From: Neospora caninum Liverpool
Taxonomy: Eukaryota > Apicomplexa > Conoidasida > Eucoccidiorida > Sarcocystidae
DNA: 64,000 nucleotides
Assembly (NCBI RefSeq): GCF_000208865.1
Contig: NC_018398.1
Span: forward strand, 4,420,812-4,484,811
Direction: 5' to 3'
Under the pieces are notes generated by a model that was not told where the DNA came from, ran no database searches, and worked only from the letters and a program-made list of their open reading frames with translations. Position numbers and translations under genes: made by a program. The stretch's first letter is position 1, and each line of letters starts with the position of its first letter. This document shows positions 46,964 through 59,179 of this stretch, piece after piece.

Positions 46964-49825
46964 ATGTACACTTCGTACGACGTCGAAGCGGGCGGATTGC
47001 CCGGGTCCTCCGAGATAGGAGCCAAGCTCGCACGGGAAATCCGATTCGCGTTCGTCCGAAAAGTTTACGGAATCATTTGTTCGCAACTTGCGCTCACCTT
47101 CGCCGTCGCCCTCCTCTTCTCCGTCCATGACGCCACGAAGCACTGGGTGCATGTAAGAAGAAAAAGGAGACTGCTGAAAAAAATCGATACCTCCGGCCCC
47201 TTGTGACTCGAAGATGCAGCTCTCCTTTTGCCCCCCGAGAGGCTCTGTCTCCTCTCTCGTGTTCCTCTCTCTCTCCTCTCCTCTTTCTTTCCTTCTCCCT
47301 TTTTTTGTCTCCTTCTTCCTCTCTCCGTCTCTCTTCCATCTCCCCTCTCCGTCGCTCCGCCTCACCTTTCGCTTTTCTTCCCTGCCTCTCTCCCTTGCCT
47401 TTTTTCGTGTTTTTCTCAGACAAACGGCGACATTCTCCTGCTCTTGGGAGGCCTGTCCGGGATCGGCGTCCTTCTCGCCATGATATGCAACCCCAGCATT
47501 ACGCGTCGCTATCCACAAAATTACATTCTTCTCCTCTTCTTCACACTCTGTGAATCCATCTGCGTCGGCGCCGTGTGCTCCGTTTACGGTAAGCAAAACA
47601 CAGCGACAGACTTCCAGACAAAGAGAGAAAAGGAGAGAAAGAGAGGGACAGAGAGAAGGAGGGAACACACATCGCAGCACACGAAGAGCGATGAGGTTGT
47701 GTGGGTCTGCCTGGAACGGAATGAAGCTTTTGCTTTTTCGTTTTCGCTTCTTCAGACCCGGTGATCGTTTTACAGGCTCTTCTCGCCACGACGATCATCG
47801 TTGGAGGTCTCACCCTGTTTGCGTAGGTTAAACGGCTTCCTCGCTGAAAAAAAGTTTGCTCCCCGCGCCGCCTTGTCCCGTTCTTCCCAATCTGCTCTTC
47901 CCAGCGACGATGCGTTTCTCCGCCTCTCCCACACCGTGGTTGTTTCTCTTTGCCGGAAACGCTGTCTCTAACCGTTCGGGGTTACAGTTTCTTGCGTGCA
48001 TCTCCAGACGTCTAGTTTCTCGTATGTCTCTGGAGAGAGCTATCTGTGTTTCTTTCCGTCTTTTTGTCGCGGAAAGTGCTGTGGATAAAGATGGTGCACG
48101 ACACAGACGAGACGGCGATTGAGCCCTCTCCACGTTTGCTACCCTGTTGCATGTACATACACACAATCACTCTCATACCGAGCCTGGAGATGTTTGCTTC
48201 CGACACGTGTGTGGCCCGTATCTCTGTTTTGTTTTACGGGACGTTAGCCACTCGCAAACAGCAGAGATGCGAACGAGAAGAGAGTTACCGCGCATGTGTG
48301 TGTTGCAGATTCCAAACGGACTACGACTTCACGTCCTGGCTAGGAGCGGCTTCGTTCCTCTTCTGGGGTGTCTTCGCTCTCGGTAAGGGGGAGAATGAGA
48401 AAAAACAAAAAGAACGTCGAGAATCTTCAAGAGGCGGCGCGTGCGGGGCGCGTTGTTGGGCCCCTTGCCTTGCTGCCTCAACTGACTCGTGTCATTCTCC
48501 GGTGACGAGCTCCTGTTTCGTGGTCTTCCAAACTGTCAAAAAGAGGAGATCGGCTGCACTCTCAGGTTTCTCACTTGATGCCGCGGAGGTTCACGTCTCC
48601 CGCTGTCGTTTCTTGTGGCCTAAATCTGCTTTAGAGGGTGCGTGCGGCACTGGCTGCTTGCGGAAGTGTCGATGTCTTTCTTTGTCTCGCCCGCGCGCCT
48701 CGGGTGTCCATTCTCTGTGCGTCTTGCATTTCGCTCGGCGTACAGTTTCCAAATCTTTCATCGGAGGATGTGCCGTTGACCGCGTCTCTGGGGCGGTTTT
48801 ATTCCCTCTTCCGCGAGAGCTGTCTGACAAGAAAACCGCTCACCTTCAGCCAGCCGTGTCGCCGTTTTCCAGGGCTTTGGGAATCGCAAGACGAGGCGTA
48901 CGTACAGCGGGGGGAGGTGATCTTGGCTGTCTCTCGGAGACGTTGCACCGACAAAAGTCCAGAGCCGAAGCACGGCAGTGCGAGGACGCAACCGCGATCT
49001 TCTCAAACGTCTTCTGGTCTCTGCTGACCCCTAAAACCCGTCCACGGGTCTCAGAAAAGTGTCTCGTGTTTCGTCTCTTGCCTGACACAGGCCTTCTTCG
49101 AGTGATCTTCTGGCGAGCCATGTGGTTCCAGATCTTCGCCTGCGTTCTCTTCGCCGGCGTGTACGGAGTCTACATCCTCATCGACACACATCTCCTCATC
49201 AAACGAGGACGCGTCGCACTCGACGAAGACGACTACATTCTCGCGGCCGTCTGCCTCTACGTGGTAAGCCGAGGTTCGACCGACCGAAAAGGTCTGAAAG
49301 CAGTTCCACCCCCAACTGAAAAATTCTCAAAAACACCTGAAGAAGCCTTAAAACACCTGCTCAGGACAGGCGGCGTCTGAGACGAGATCTCGCTTTTGAA
49401 GTGACATGTCAGATACGAGAAGATAGAAATAGGAGAGTTTCAAAAGAAGGGATGCAGCGAAAACAGTGTCTACTGTTTTCGTCTGCTGGCCCTGCGCGTT
49501 GCAGACGCTTTTCGTCTCTTTCTCGTGATGGAAATCTGCCACGGCTGGTTCAGCGACGGCGGGACGCGGAATCTGGAACTCTTTCTCTGCAGACTTGTGT
49601 GCGTGGTGACGTGGATAGATTCCCCTCTTTGAATACGCAAACAAGCTTCTTTTTTTCACAGCGCGGAAAAGAGCGCCTGTCCACCTCTCCACACAGCCCA
49701 CTGCAGACGAAAAAGTGCACTCACCTTCTTTTGTGATGGATGCGAACGTGCAGGACATTGTCGGTCTTTTTCTGGAGCTGCTGCGGCTCATCGCCATCCT
49801 TGGCGGCTCGGAAGGAAGAGACTAA
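46964..49825 (+). CDS. TMBIM / Bax inhibitor-1 (Lifeguard-type) membrane protein
   Basis: Six exons in phase: 46964-47152, 47420-47588, 47756-47822, 48309-48382, 49091-49263, 49754-49825; 247 residues with about seven hydrophobic helices. Family landmarks are the start of the domain REIRFAFVRKVYGIICSQLA, the middle helices (ESICVGAVCSVYDP; QALLATTIIVGGLTLFA), FQTDYDFTSWLGAA, then VYGVYILIDTHLLIKRG with the conserved Asp, and the terminal helix DIVGLFLELLRLIAILGG. TMBIM proteins act as pH-gated Ca2+ leak channels of the ER/Golgi and modulate cell-death and stress responses; apicomplexans keep them without Bcl-2 proteins. The YxxIDT and terminal DIVxLFLxLL motifs favour the Lifeguard branch. 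All donors are GTAAG-like or GTAGG. Divergent from VKOR. Confidence 0.9.
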
Positions 49826-50494
49826 ATTTGCGGCGTTTCCGCTGCCGCAAAAGGCGATTCGTAGGTTTACCCAACCACCTTTTTTTGGGGAGTATATTCG
49901 AGTTGGACCACGACGCTTTAATGTTATTAACTACAGACCAGGGGAACGCAGAACAGCGAATCTGTGTCAAAACCCACAGGCCACTTGTAAGAACGCCACG
50001 GAGACAGTCCCACAAGGTCAAGGACTAGAGCAGGAAACTCTACGCAGCGCATACCAAAATTCAACTGTTTAAATCCAACTGATGTCATCCAAAATTTACA
50101 TATTTACATACATATATTTACAAGTGTACATGCATGTGTATGCCTTTTTTTTTGCGAGGTAGTGACACACACGCAGGCATCGGTGACCGGTGTTTTCGCT
50201 GGGTTGCCCACATTCGTATTCACCAAATTCAGTAGCAGGGAGGGACGCTGGAGTAGGCGTCGACGCGCCAAGAGAAGCGGAGAGGTGGACGAAAACATGA
50301 AAACAGAGACAATGCAGACGCATGCGCGGTGCAGGCACGCTCGCGACGCGTCAACCGTCATCTCGCATTTTGCATGCAACTCAATCTACTTCTCTGCATG
50401 CAGACCAAGTTCTGGGAAAACACGTGCAGGGCCTTCATGTACCCACACATATACATATATATATGTATATATATGTATACTATATATATGTATA

Positions 50495-50531
<37 letters not shown>

Positions 50532-51883
50532 GCGTTTGTGCACAGCTGTATATAGGTATGGGTATGTCTCTATGTCCATATTTAAATAAATATATGTATA
50601 TATTTATGGGTCTCATGGTGGATGTAGGCGTATTCATTTGGGGAAGGAGACTGTCGTTCAGCAAAGGAGAGTTGAGAGGAGAGACGGAGCGGGGCGTATC
50701 CATTCTACTCCAAACGTGCACCTCTCCAGTGCTCCTGTGCGCCGATGCATCTTTCTGTGTAATTCCTTGGTTAAATATGTATATATATATATATATATAT
50801 ATGTAGTTCTATATATAGGTTCGAGACGAGCTTCCGAACGGAGTGTATGTCCACTGTGCGCATGCACTTGAGAGAGGCACGGGAGTGTGGTGAGGGGGAA
50901 GGCGATGGCGGCGAGGCGCGTTTCGCCGCGTTTTCTGCGGTCTTCGTCGATTCGCCATACATGATTTCGCCCTTTCTTTGTGCTTCTCTTTCACGTGTAT
51001 GTCTCGGCAAAGGCCCTGGAAAAACAGATTCGCGAGTGAGCAGCGTGTGCGCCCCATGGGGTACAGCGTGAGGTGTACATACACCCGAAGGCCCCCGCCC
51101 GTTTTTCAGTCTTTTTGACGTCTAGTCTGTACAAACCACGCAGAGATTTTTCCACACAGGAAACACCACTGTTCGCATTCGTGCCGAAAGTGAAAGGTTG
51201 GAAAACTGTGATTTCTCCCGATATTCATGGCGTGCTTTCCAGTTGCATGCTGTCGGCGACTAATTCGGCCGCCACAAAAAGGCAAAGTGACAACGCGAAA
51301 ACGAAAACGAGGTCCTCTGCGGACCGTCTGTCTCTCTTCCGCAGCAGCCTCGACCCACTTCCTCTCTCTCTATCTCTCTCGGCGAGAGATTCCTGCCTGT
51401 AGAGAACGCTCGAATCCCCTGCCAAGCTAGAGGGAGACTGATGCAGCAACTGTGTACCTACTGTGGGTTTGAAAATGAATGGTTTTCGCAATTTCGAAGA
51501 GGCTCCGGCGTCTCCAGGAGGTGCATTCTTTAAGCAATGGACGCAAATCGTCTTTACAAGCGTTTAGGAATTCACACAGAAACACACCGTTTGTCGCCGC
51601 ACGTCCAGGCTACCGGCCTGCCGTGCTTCGGTGGACATACACCTGAACACCTGCACACGACTCTAAATATGGATGTGTACCTGAACCTGCTGTGTGCGTC
51701 GGTGGACACGGGCATGCAGCAAGGAAGGGAGACTGACGCAAGTCGGGAAATACACGACACTCGGCCTCGAAGATGCAGCAGAAACACTCCTGTCGCATAT
51801 CGCCTGCCTCTCTTTCCCTCACTCGGCCCTCTCTGCCTTGTCTCTCTCCTCTGTCGTTTTTATTCCCTTTCATGACTGTTTTT
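49826..51883. other. Convergent 3' spacer with TA microsatellites
   Basis: Includes interrupted (TA)n arrays at about 50445-50535 and 50776-50805 and two TGCATGCA words near 50370 and 50396. No exon or RNA gene seen. Confidence 0.5.
50445..50535. repeat. TA/TATATG microsatellite
   Basis: Interrupted TA runs over about 90 bp downstream of the TMBIM gene. Confidence 0.9.
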
Positions 51884-52813
51884 TCACGCGTCGTTTCCTC
51901 TGAGAGGAATCGACGCCAGGATCCGCCACCTTCCAGCTTCGGAACATTTTCCGAGGGGAGTTTGGACAACCTCGACCGACTCCACCGAGACGAAGGTTCC
52001 TCTGATCGTTTTCCCGAAGCGTTCTCGTGCCTGCTCGAATTGCGTCAGGAACGCAGGAGCGGCCTGCGCACCCTTTGCGGCGGAAACGCACATAGTCGAA
52101 GACGGATCCTCGGCGTGTTTAATCTCCTCTGTGTCGTTCAAGATCCTCGCGAGGAAGCGGCGCTTCTCCAGAGACAGCTGCGCTGTCTCCGCATACACCA
52201 GGCTGACGTGGGGCATGTACGCGTCGTTGTCGCCGCGGTAGGGCACGTCGAAGGCGTCGTAGAGCGCAGCACGCAGCTTCGCATGAAGAGCGAAAAGTTC
52301 TTCTGGAGCGTCTTCGAGGAGTCTCTCCGCTGGCTGTTCCGTCTCCGCACTCGCAGAAAGTGGATTGGCGGGAGAGGGCCCCGGAGAAGGCTCACCAGGC
52401 TTCCGGATCCGAGCATAGATGCACTGGAAAGGCAGATCGCCGCTCGTCACTTCTGCGACGCGAACGAAGAACGGTTTCCACGTCTTGCGTTCTTCGGTGG
52501 TAGTTTTATCTTGGCCTTCTCTCTCGTGGCCGACCGCTTTCTTGATGATCGCAGTAATTTGATCCAGACACAGGTGCTTCAAGCCGCCACCGAGCAGCGT
52601 GATGTGCGGGATGAAGTTCGGGGTGTCTAGACACTCCGACAAGTCGGCCACGGCGCGTGCCGGGAAAAAGGGAGCAGAAGAGGAAGCGGAAGGCGGCGAG
52701 GGAGAGAAGGGAGAAGACGGCAGAGGCGCCGCAGGATGGAGGCGAACTGTCAGCCAGAGAGAAAGCGTTTCGGCAGCGGGGGGGGGCGAGGAGGTCTGCG
52801 TCGATTCCTCCAT
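51884..52813 (-). CDS. 2H phosphoesterase, cyclic-phosphodiesterase-like
   Basis: A single exon of 309 residues from the ATG at 52813. It has the two catalytic H-x-[ST]-x motifs of the 2H superfamily: FIPHITLLGGG (H70-x-T72) and MPHVSLVYAE (H202-x-S204). The spacing, the opening SLWLTVRLHP strand and the C-terminal ESVEVVQTP strand fit the cyclic phosphodiesterase branch, which opens cyclic phosphates such as ADP-ribose 1'',2''-cyclic phosphate from tRNA splicing or 2',3'-cyclic nucleotides. Residues 30-55 are a Pro/Ser-rich insertion and 135-165 an acidic/Pro-rich one. The frame stays open upstream to 53191, but that part is low-complexity; the ATG at 52813 places the first strand near the N-terminus. 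An upstream exon joined at TTTTGCAG just before this ATG cannot be excluded. The substrate is unknown. Confidence 0.82.
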   Translation of the reverse strand: MEESTQTSSPPPAAETLSLWLTVRLHPAAPLPSSPFSPSPPSASSSAPFFPARAVADLSECLDTPNFIPHITLLGGGLKHLCLDQITAIIKKAVGHEREGQDKTTTEERKTWKPFFVRVAEVTSGDLPFQCIYARIRKPGEPSPGPSPANPLSASAETEQPAERLLEDAPEELFALHAKLRAALYDAFDVPYRGDNDAYMPHVSLVYAETAQLSLEKRRFLARILNDTEEIKHAEDPSSTMCVSAAKGAQAAPAFLTQFEQARERFGKTIRGTFVSVESVEVVQTPLGKCSEAGRWRILASIPLRGNDA

Positions 52814-54367
52814 TCTTGTCTGCAAAACTGCGGGAAGAGAGAGAGGGAGAGAGAAGAAAGACTCCAGGGTTGCGAGGGGGGAGGAGACAGCGAGGTCGCG
52901 CCGCACAGCACCGTGTAGCTGGGAAGTGAAGTCGCTCCCCGCGAACGGTTCTCGGTGTGGGAAGCAGAGAAAGAAGGTAAGGAAGAAATGTCGAGAAGAA
53001 GAAACGCGTCGAAGCCCACGAGAAAAGGGGAAAAGAAAGATGTGAAACACGCGACACGAAGCAGCGGGTGTGCGGACCGAGAAAAGGAGCGAGTGGGAGA
53101 AAAGGAAAGACGCTGCTTTCTCGCTGAAGAGAAGTTGAGACTGTCTGTTCTCTTGGGAAATAGGAAGAGGGCGTTTCAAAAATACAGACACTGGCGCAAA
53201 AGAGCCTTTTGTCGACTCTCAATGTCGCTTGCAAGCGATTTGTTCCGCATGCCCACGTGGTCTGAAAAGGCACAACTTGTTGGTTTTTTGGCAGCCTCTG
53301 CGCTGACTCGAGAAGCCATCGAAAAACAAAGAGAAAAGATGAAAATAAAAGAACTGATCAGCCAAGACACGCGGAAATGCAACCGCTATCCTGGTCGACC
53401 GCCGCGCTAGCCGGGGCCGCTATGCGAGGAGCCTGTATGCATGCACTGCTGGATTCAAACAAGTCTTTTTCTTGACTCGCCCCAAAAGCAAGTTTATGTG
53501 ACTCTCTCTCTTTATTTTCTGTCTCTGTCCGTTTCCCTCTCTGTGCCTTTGTCTTTCTGTGTCTCGTTCTGTGTCTGTGTGTTTCCTCTTCCTTTTATAT
53601 GTAAACGGAGCCCTACGACGCACACGTGGTGTTTTTCCTCTGTCTGCTCTCACGTGCAAGAAACGCGTTTTTAGGCAGACCAACCGATTTCACTTTCACT
53701 ATCCTGTTGGGTCTCTCCCGAAACACATGCAAAACACAGAGAGACGAAACGGCAAGCTCCATAATAGTTGACCCGCCCTCGACATCCCCTCTCTCCAGGT
53801 GTACATACACCTCGTGAACCTGCACCCGCAACTTTTCCTGTCAATACATAGCAGCTGTGTGATCTCTTCTGAAGCGCAGGCGTCCAGAAAGCTCTGGAGA
53901 TTTTGAGTGTTTTTGAGTTTGTCCCCGCCATTTTCTTTTCCCCACTGTTCTTTGTCTCTCGCCCAGTTGCGACATGTTGGTGAAAACTCTCAGCATTGCC
54001 TCTCCCTCGCGAGTCATGCGAGAGTGAACAGCGAACCGGTTCCCTGTTCTTCTCCTCATGGCGAGAGAAGAAGAGGAAAGAGAAGAATTAAAAGAAAACA
54101 CAGAGGAGAGAAAAGAGAGCAGCAGAGAGCCGTCTCTTTTTGCGGTTTGCTCTCGGGGTCGGAGCCTGATTCACACAAACGGTGCATGCGAAGGACAATC
54201 GACAGCTGTGCGTGGCTGCTTGAAAAGTTCTCATCAAGACACAAGCACACCTCGTGTGGTGCCCTGAGCAATCTTTGAGGGCCGCTGACCAGCTCCTCAT
54301 CTTTCTCTTGCTCCCACGAAAAAGAAAACGGCCTTCTCTGTCGTTTTGTCTTCTTTTTCTTTTCGCC
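52814..54367. promoter_or_regulatory. Divergent intergenic region
   Basis: About 1.55 kb between the 2H gene and the gene at 54368. It includes a CT-rich stretch at 53500-53600. No supported gene; the open frame continuing upstream of 52813 is Ser/Phe-rich and unconvincing. Confidence 0.45.
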
Positions 54368-57300
54368 ATGGCGCCATTTCCGCGTGGCATTGTGAAGCCT
54401 CGGAGCGACAAAGTGAGAGCCGTCCTGAACATTTCTGTGGAGAGGAAACAGCCGAATCCTCTGCGCGCCCCTCGCAAGACGCTCCTCGATCCGCCTCCCT
54501 GTGTCGCACCTCTCGAGAAAGGAAACCCTAAACTCGATCGACAATTCGATACGTTGAACAGAAGTGTAAGTGGGGAAAACGGCAACAGAGCTCGTCCTCT
54601 CCTTACGCGTGTCTCTCGCGCTGTGCCCGTTTCTAGAAGTCGTTTTTTCTTCCTCTAACCCTTGCGAGGCGTCATGAAGCGTAGGATTCTGCGGTACATT
54701 CTTCAACTTGGCGTGATGCGCTGATGCCATGGCACTTGCGAACTGGTGATGACGGAAACGGGAGTTTCCCCAAAACTTCTTTTCGGTCTGGTCTTTCTTA
54801 CAGACTCCAGCGTTTTCTCTCTCTTCTCGCCCTCTGCTTCTCGCCGTGGTCTCTCCCACCTTTCGCTTCCTCATCTTTCTCATCCATGTCTTGGGCTCTC
54901 TCTGCGTCGATCATGTTCTCTCTTTCTCGTCTTTCTCTTTTTCTCTGGCGCGTTTTCGTGTTTTGTAGATCACAGGGTTTCGAAAATACAAGGCGCCACA
55001 GGCAGCGGCCCCGCGCGTGATCCGAGACAGAGACGAAACAAACTTTCACGAGATGCTCGGCAAATTCCGCTTCGACCTTCAAGGATCGTTCAGAGGTCGG
55101 TGAACAGAAGCCGTCGATTTTTCTCCTTTGCGGTGTATGTACACCAGGGACACGACGACACTGGTCTCCGTTCTTCTCGTCGCTCCTTCGCTTCGGACAC
55201 CCTTTGCTTTTTGTGGGTGCCGGCAGCCCGTGTGGGCCTTCTTGTCGAATCGCGCTGAAACGCAGGTGTTTCTTTCCTCTTTTTCTCAGGGCTCCTGTGG
55301 CGGAACATGAGCTGTTCTTCGCTTCGTCTATCTCTCGCATATTCCCTGTTTCCCTCGCTGTTTTGACGTTCTCTCTTTTTCTCGTTCTCTCACGCAGAAC
55401 CGCTTCCTCTTCTTCTCCGAGCGCTCCCGTCTGGGGGCCTTATACAGCCGCGGCGCGTTGCTTGGGAGTCTCCGGTCCAGCTGTGTGGCTCTACGTGTTC
55501 CTTCGCCTCGACGCTTTCATTTAAAATCCGCTTTGTTCTGTCTCTCCCCTCTTGGTTTTCCTCCAGAGAATGGGGATGCTCTGCGTGACAGTCTCCTCCA
55601 GGTGGGGCGAGATCTCTTCCTCGTCGGATGGGTGAAGTGCAGAAGTCGCTTCGCGACTGGCCATGTAAGTTTTGACGTTCTCATTCTCCTTTTCCTCTCT
55701 TCGTATTCTCTTATTCCTCTCCTCGTTCGGCTTTTCCTTCTCTTCCTCATTCTTCGTCTCTGCGTTTGCCTTTTCACGTTCTCTTCCTCATTCCCCTTCT
55801 CCCCCGTCCGATATTCTCTCCCTTCCCCTTCCGATATTCTCTACCTTCCCCTTCGGATTCTCGTTCTCCTCTTTTCTGTCTCTCTCTTGGTTTTGTGGTC
55901 GAGTGTCTCTCGTTTGGCAAGTCTCCGTTTGTCGGACCCTACTTTTTCCCTTTGCAAACTGCAAGTTTCCGGGGCAAGCCGAAACACTTCGAGTCGTCTG
56001 TCGTCAGATGGATCTGCTGTTTCTCCCTCTCGATGACTGAAAGTTTTAAACTGTTGCGTGTTCGTCGCATTTGTGATGCTTCCACGCGTACAGTCCCCTC
56101 TCTTTTCTGAATCTAAGAGGAAATCCCATTCTCTCTCAGACACATCTACCCACGCTTATTCATCTATAAACCCTACGCACTCCAGTTCATACGCAACCAT
56201 CTACTGTCATCAGTACCCCTTATTCGTCTTTTCAAATATCGCTGTACTTATCTACATAAATATATATGTATCTATATGCTTTTTCGGACATATTTATGCC
56301 TGTAGAGAGAGACAGCTCTGTGGAGGTAAGGCAGGCAATGCATAAGTGCGGGCACACACATGCGTGCTTTCGTAGTTTTGATGGGATGTTTCTCTGCTCC
56401 ATGGCAACCGTTCGCTTTCCAATTGCCCGTTTTGTTTCTTTCAGATTCAAGGTGACGTATACGCCCTTTCGTACATGCGCCGATACCTCGAAAAACACGT
56501 CGACGAAAATGTCTCTTCTGTTCGCTTCTACGAGGAGAATTTCGGCATGCCTCTCCTTGAATACGAGTGAGCCTTGGTTTCGGCCATCTTCTCTTCTTGT
56601 TTTTAATCTCGTCTGTGTCCTTGCTGTCTTGCCTCTCGTTTTCTGTGCTTCGTTTTATTGCAGTTCATGCTCTGTCTCACTGCGTCTTTCGATTTATCAC
56701 CCCAGGCGACTACGGACAAGACAGCTGTGTGCTCCTCACATAACTGGAGGCGCGCCAGGTTCCCGGGCGCTGTAGTATCTTGCTGATTCGATTCCTTCGT
56801 GGATTGTATCGAGGTGGTATCAAGCTAAATGCAGCCTTTTTCCCTTTTGGCCTTTTCCTTGTGTCTTTCCTTCTCGCGTCGTCTGTCGCTGTCTAGACAA
56901 ACCTTGGGCGTGTCTTGCGCGATGTCTGTGTTTTTCTTGCATCCGCTCGGATGCTCCTGTCTTTGTCGAGTGTCTTCTCTCCATTTGTTCACATCTCTCT
57001 CTTAGCGGTGACTTCATACTCCAGGCCCCGTGTCAAGTCCGATCTTTCCCGGTGTTTGTATCTCCGCCAGAAACATTTCTTTTTCCAGAAAAATATCTGC
57101 ATGCAACGCCTTGAACTCGCGCATGCATGGAGTTTCCTTTGCTCGCCGCATGTCCGTTTCCGTGCCCGTGTCTCTTTGCGTTCAGGCGCATGAGCGCTGT
57201 CAATGACTTCCGCGCGCCCGGAAAGAAACAGCAACACGCGCTTAGGGTACGCGACGCACAATTCAGGAGTCTCACACTTCCGTTTTGCACCTACCTTTCC

Positions 57301-57672
57301 CTCTTGTTCTCGTCGTTCCTCTCCCGCTGCCTCGTGCCTTTCTTTTTTAGCCGGCTTCTGTCTCGAGGCATCTGTCGTTCGTTCTCTGTCGTCCATTCTC
57401 TCTCGCTCATTCTTCCTCGCCTCTCATTGTCATCTCCGCCTCCGTTTCTCCCTCTGGTCCCGTCGGCTCCCGGGGGTGGGTTGTCTGTTTCGATCCTCAG
57501 CGCACTCTCGCGTTTCCTCTCATGTTTTCCCTTCTTTCTGCTTTGCGTTTTGGCTTTTTCTCTCCGCCAGGCTGCAGAGAAGAACAAAGCGAAGAAGCTA
57601 GAGCAAGAAAGTCTTCGCCACTCTCAGGAATTGGAGCGCTACTACGAAGAAAACTGCATCCGAAATTACTAA
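54368..57672 (+). CDS. Multi-exon protein of unknown family
   Basis: Clear exons: 54368-54565 (MAPFPRGIVKPRSDKVRAV start), 54969 to 55095 or 55099, 55567-55664 (NGDALRDSLLQVGRDLFLVG), 56445-56566 (YALSYMRRYLEKHVDENVSS), 57186-57246, and 57571-57672 ending RYYEENCIRNY. All fit in phase except the part between 55095 and 55567. One consistent path uses donor 55100 and an exon 55398-55474, giving 262 residues; alternatives with coding-like sequence at 55291-55350 and other frames of 55398 cannot be ruled out. The C-terminal 60 residues are a charged helix rich in Lys/Glu/Gln (coiled-coil-like). The N-terminus is basic and Pro-rich. I do not recognise a domain and assign no function. Confidence 0.65.
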
Positions 57673-59179
57673 AAATCGAAAGCGAAAAACGCACACAAGA
57701 ACAGTGTACATAAGCGTCTCGGTCTCCCTGTGTATGCATTCTATGCATGTATCTAGTTTAATGTGGATGCATATACGTCTATGCACTCTGGAATTCCAGA
57801 TCAGATTTGTTTCTTTTTTTCCGCTGAAATCTTCCAGAAAAAATCGGTTTTTCCCGGTTTTTAGGTGGTTTTTGGTTGCGCGTTTGCGCGACGTCTCTCT
57901 GCAAGTTTCCTTACCGTTTCCGTCATCTTCGCGTCTCTCACTGTTCACTGTTTCTGTCCGCTATTTTTAAAGCTTCTCGAAAGTTACTTCCTCGTCATCT
58001 GTCCCATCTCTGCGTTGTCTTCCGACCCGTGACAAATCCCCTTTTCCTCTCGCTAGCTGCACTCGACTCCGACGTTCATAATCCGTCAGCCCCTCCGCGT
58101 TGGGGCCTTTGTACCGAACTCAATTGCATGCAGTTTACGTCTAGGCTGTGCAGTGCATGCAGTTCGAGTGCATGCTTTGAAGAAACAGTTGGCAACGCGC
58201 CTTCCTTTCTCGCCTCAAGCGACAAGACACACACAGCGAGGGAGTGAAAAGAGCGAAGGGGAGTCTTATGCTTGCGGTACCGCCGAATGCGCGTTTTTGG
58301 TTTGCTTCACCGAGAAAGAGAAGAAGCCTGGGCATGCGGAAGACGCGGCAGTTTTGGTGATGTGCCGAGACGCTCCGGAGCGCAATTCGCAAGAGCGAGT
58401 CGCCTGTGGGCCCCTTTAACAGCGCGACAGGAGACACGAACGCATGCAGCCAGGCAGTTTTTCTTTTCTTTGAAACGATTACGCACGCTGCATCGACTCC
58501 CCGCTGCGAGAACGCGGCCCGCAGAACAAAAGGGAACTTGCACGAAGCGACTCTCGCGTCTTGTCGAAACCAAGGGAAAACCTTCAAAAATGCGATATCT
58601 GTTGAGCTGGAAAGCGTAGCGCGGAACGGCGCTTTCACTGAGATACCCTTTTGCCCTTCTAAAACGAACCTGCCGGAGCCTTCAAAACCGGAATCACAAA
58701 CCCATTCTCTCAATCGCGAGTTCGCCTTGGGATTCGCAGGTGCCCGAGAGACGGATCACGCGCGCAGCGGCAGCTGCAGAAAATCTTCTGGTTTTTTTTG
58801 GGGTAGCACCGCTGCGACTCTTCCTTTTCCTCTACTAGCCAACAGGGTCTGGGCGGTGCTCCTCAGGGGACAAGACAGCACCACAAGGTGGACAGCAAGG
58901 AAGAGGCGCGGTACCTCGAACCGGTTGAAACGGAGAACGAAACAGCGAGACTTGTCCACGTGACTGTTTCGCCACGAGAGAGAGAGACGCACACTGCACG
59001 AATCGCTTCACAGAGTTTGGAAGCAGAGACGGCAAGGGGGTACAAAGCGACGATTTTCACCGCACGCGTGTAAAAACCAACAATGAGGCCCACGGCTCCT
59101 TCTCTTTCCGCCAAAAGGGGTTCGTTCGCGTCGAGAGGCGTCACCAGTCTCGCGTTTCTGGGGGCCGGAGACCGCGCAC
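57673..59179. other. Convergent 3' spacer with a TGCATGC cluster
   Basis: Between the stop codons of two convergent genes. Three TGCATGC words lie within about 50 bp at 58125, 58154 and 58168. A minus-strand open stretch at 59157-58863 adjoins the SAAL1-like stop and is discussed as a possible alternative C-terminus. Confidence 0.45.

Noticed and set aside
50440..50535. Hydrophobic YIYIYI-type peptides from TA repeats
   Set aside because: Translated microsatellite, not protein.
52814..53191. Upstream extension of the 2H protein reading frame
   Set aside because: Low-complexity Phe/Ser sequence; the ATG at 52813 fits the fold better.
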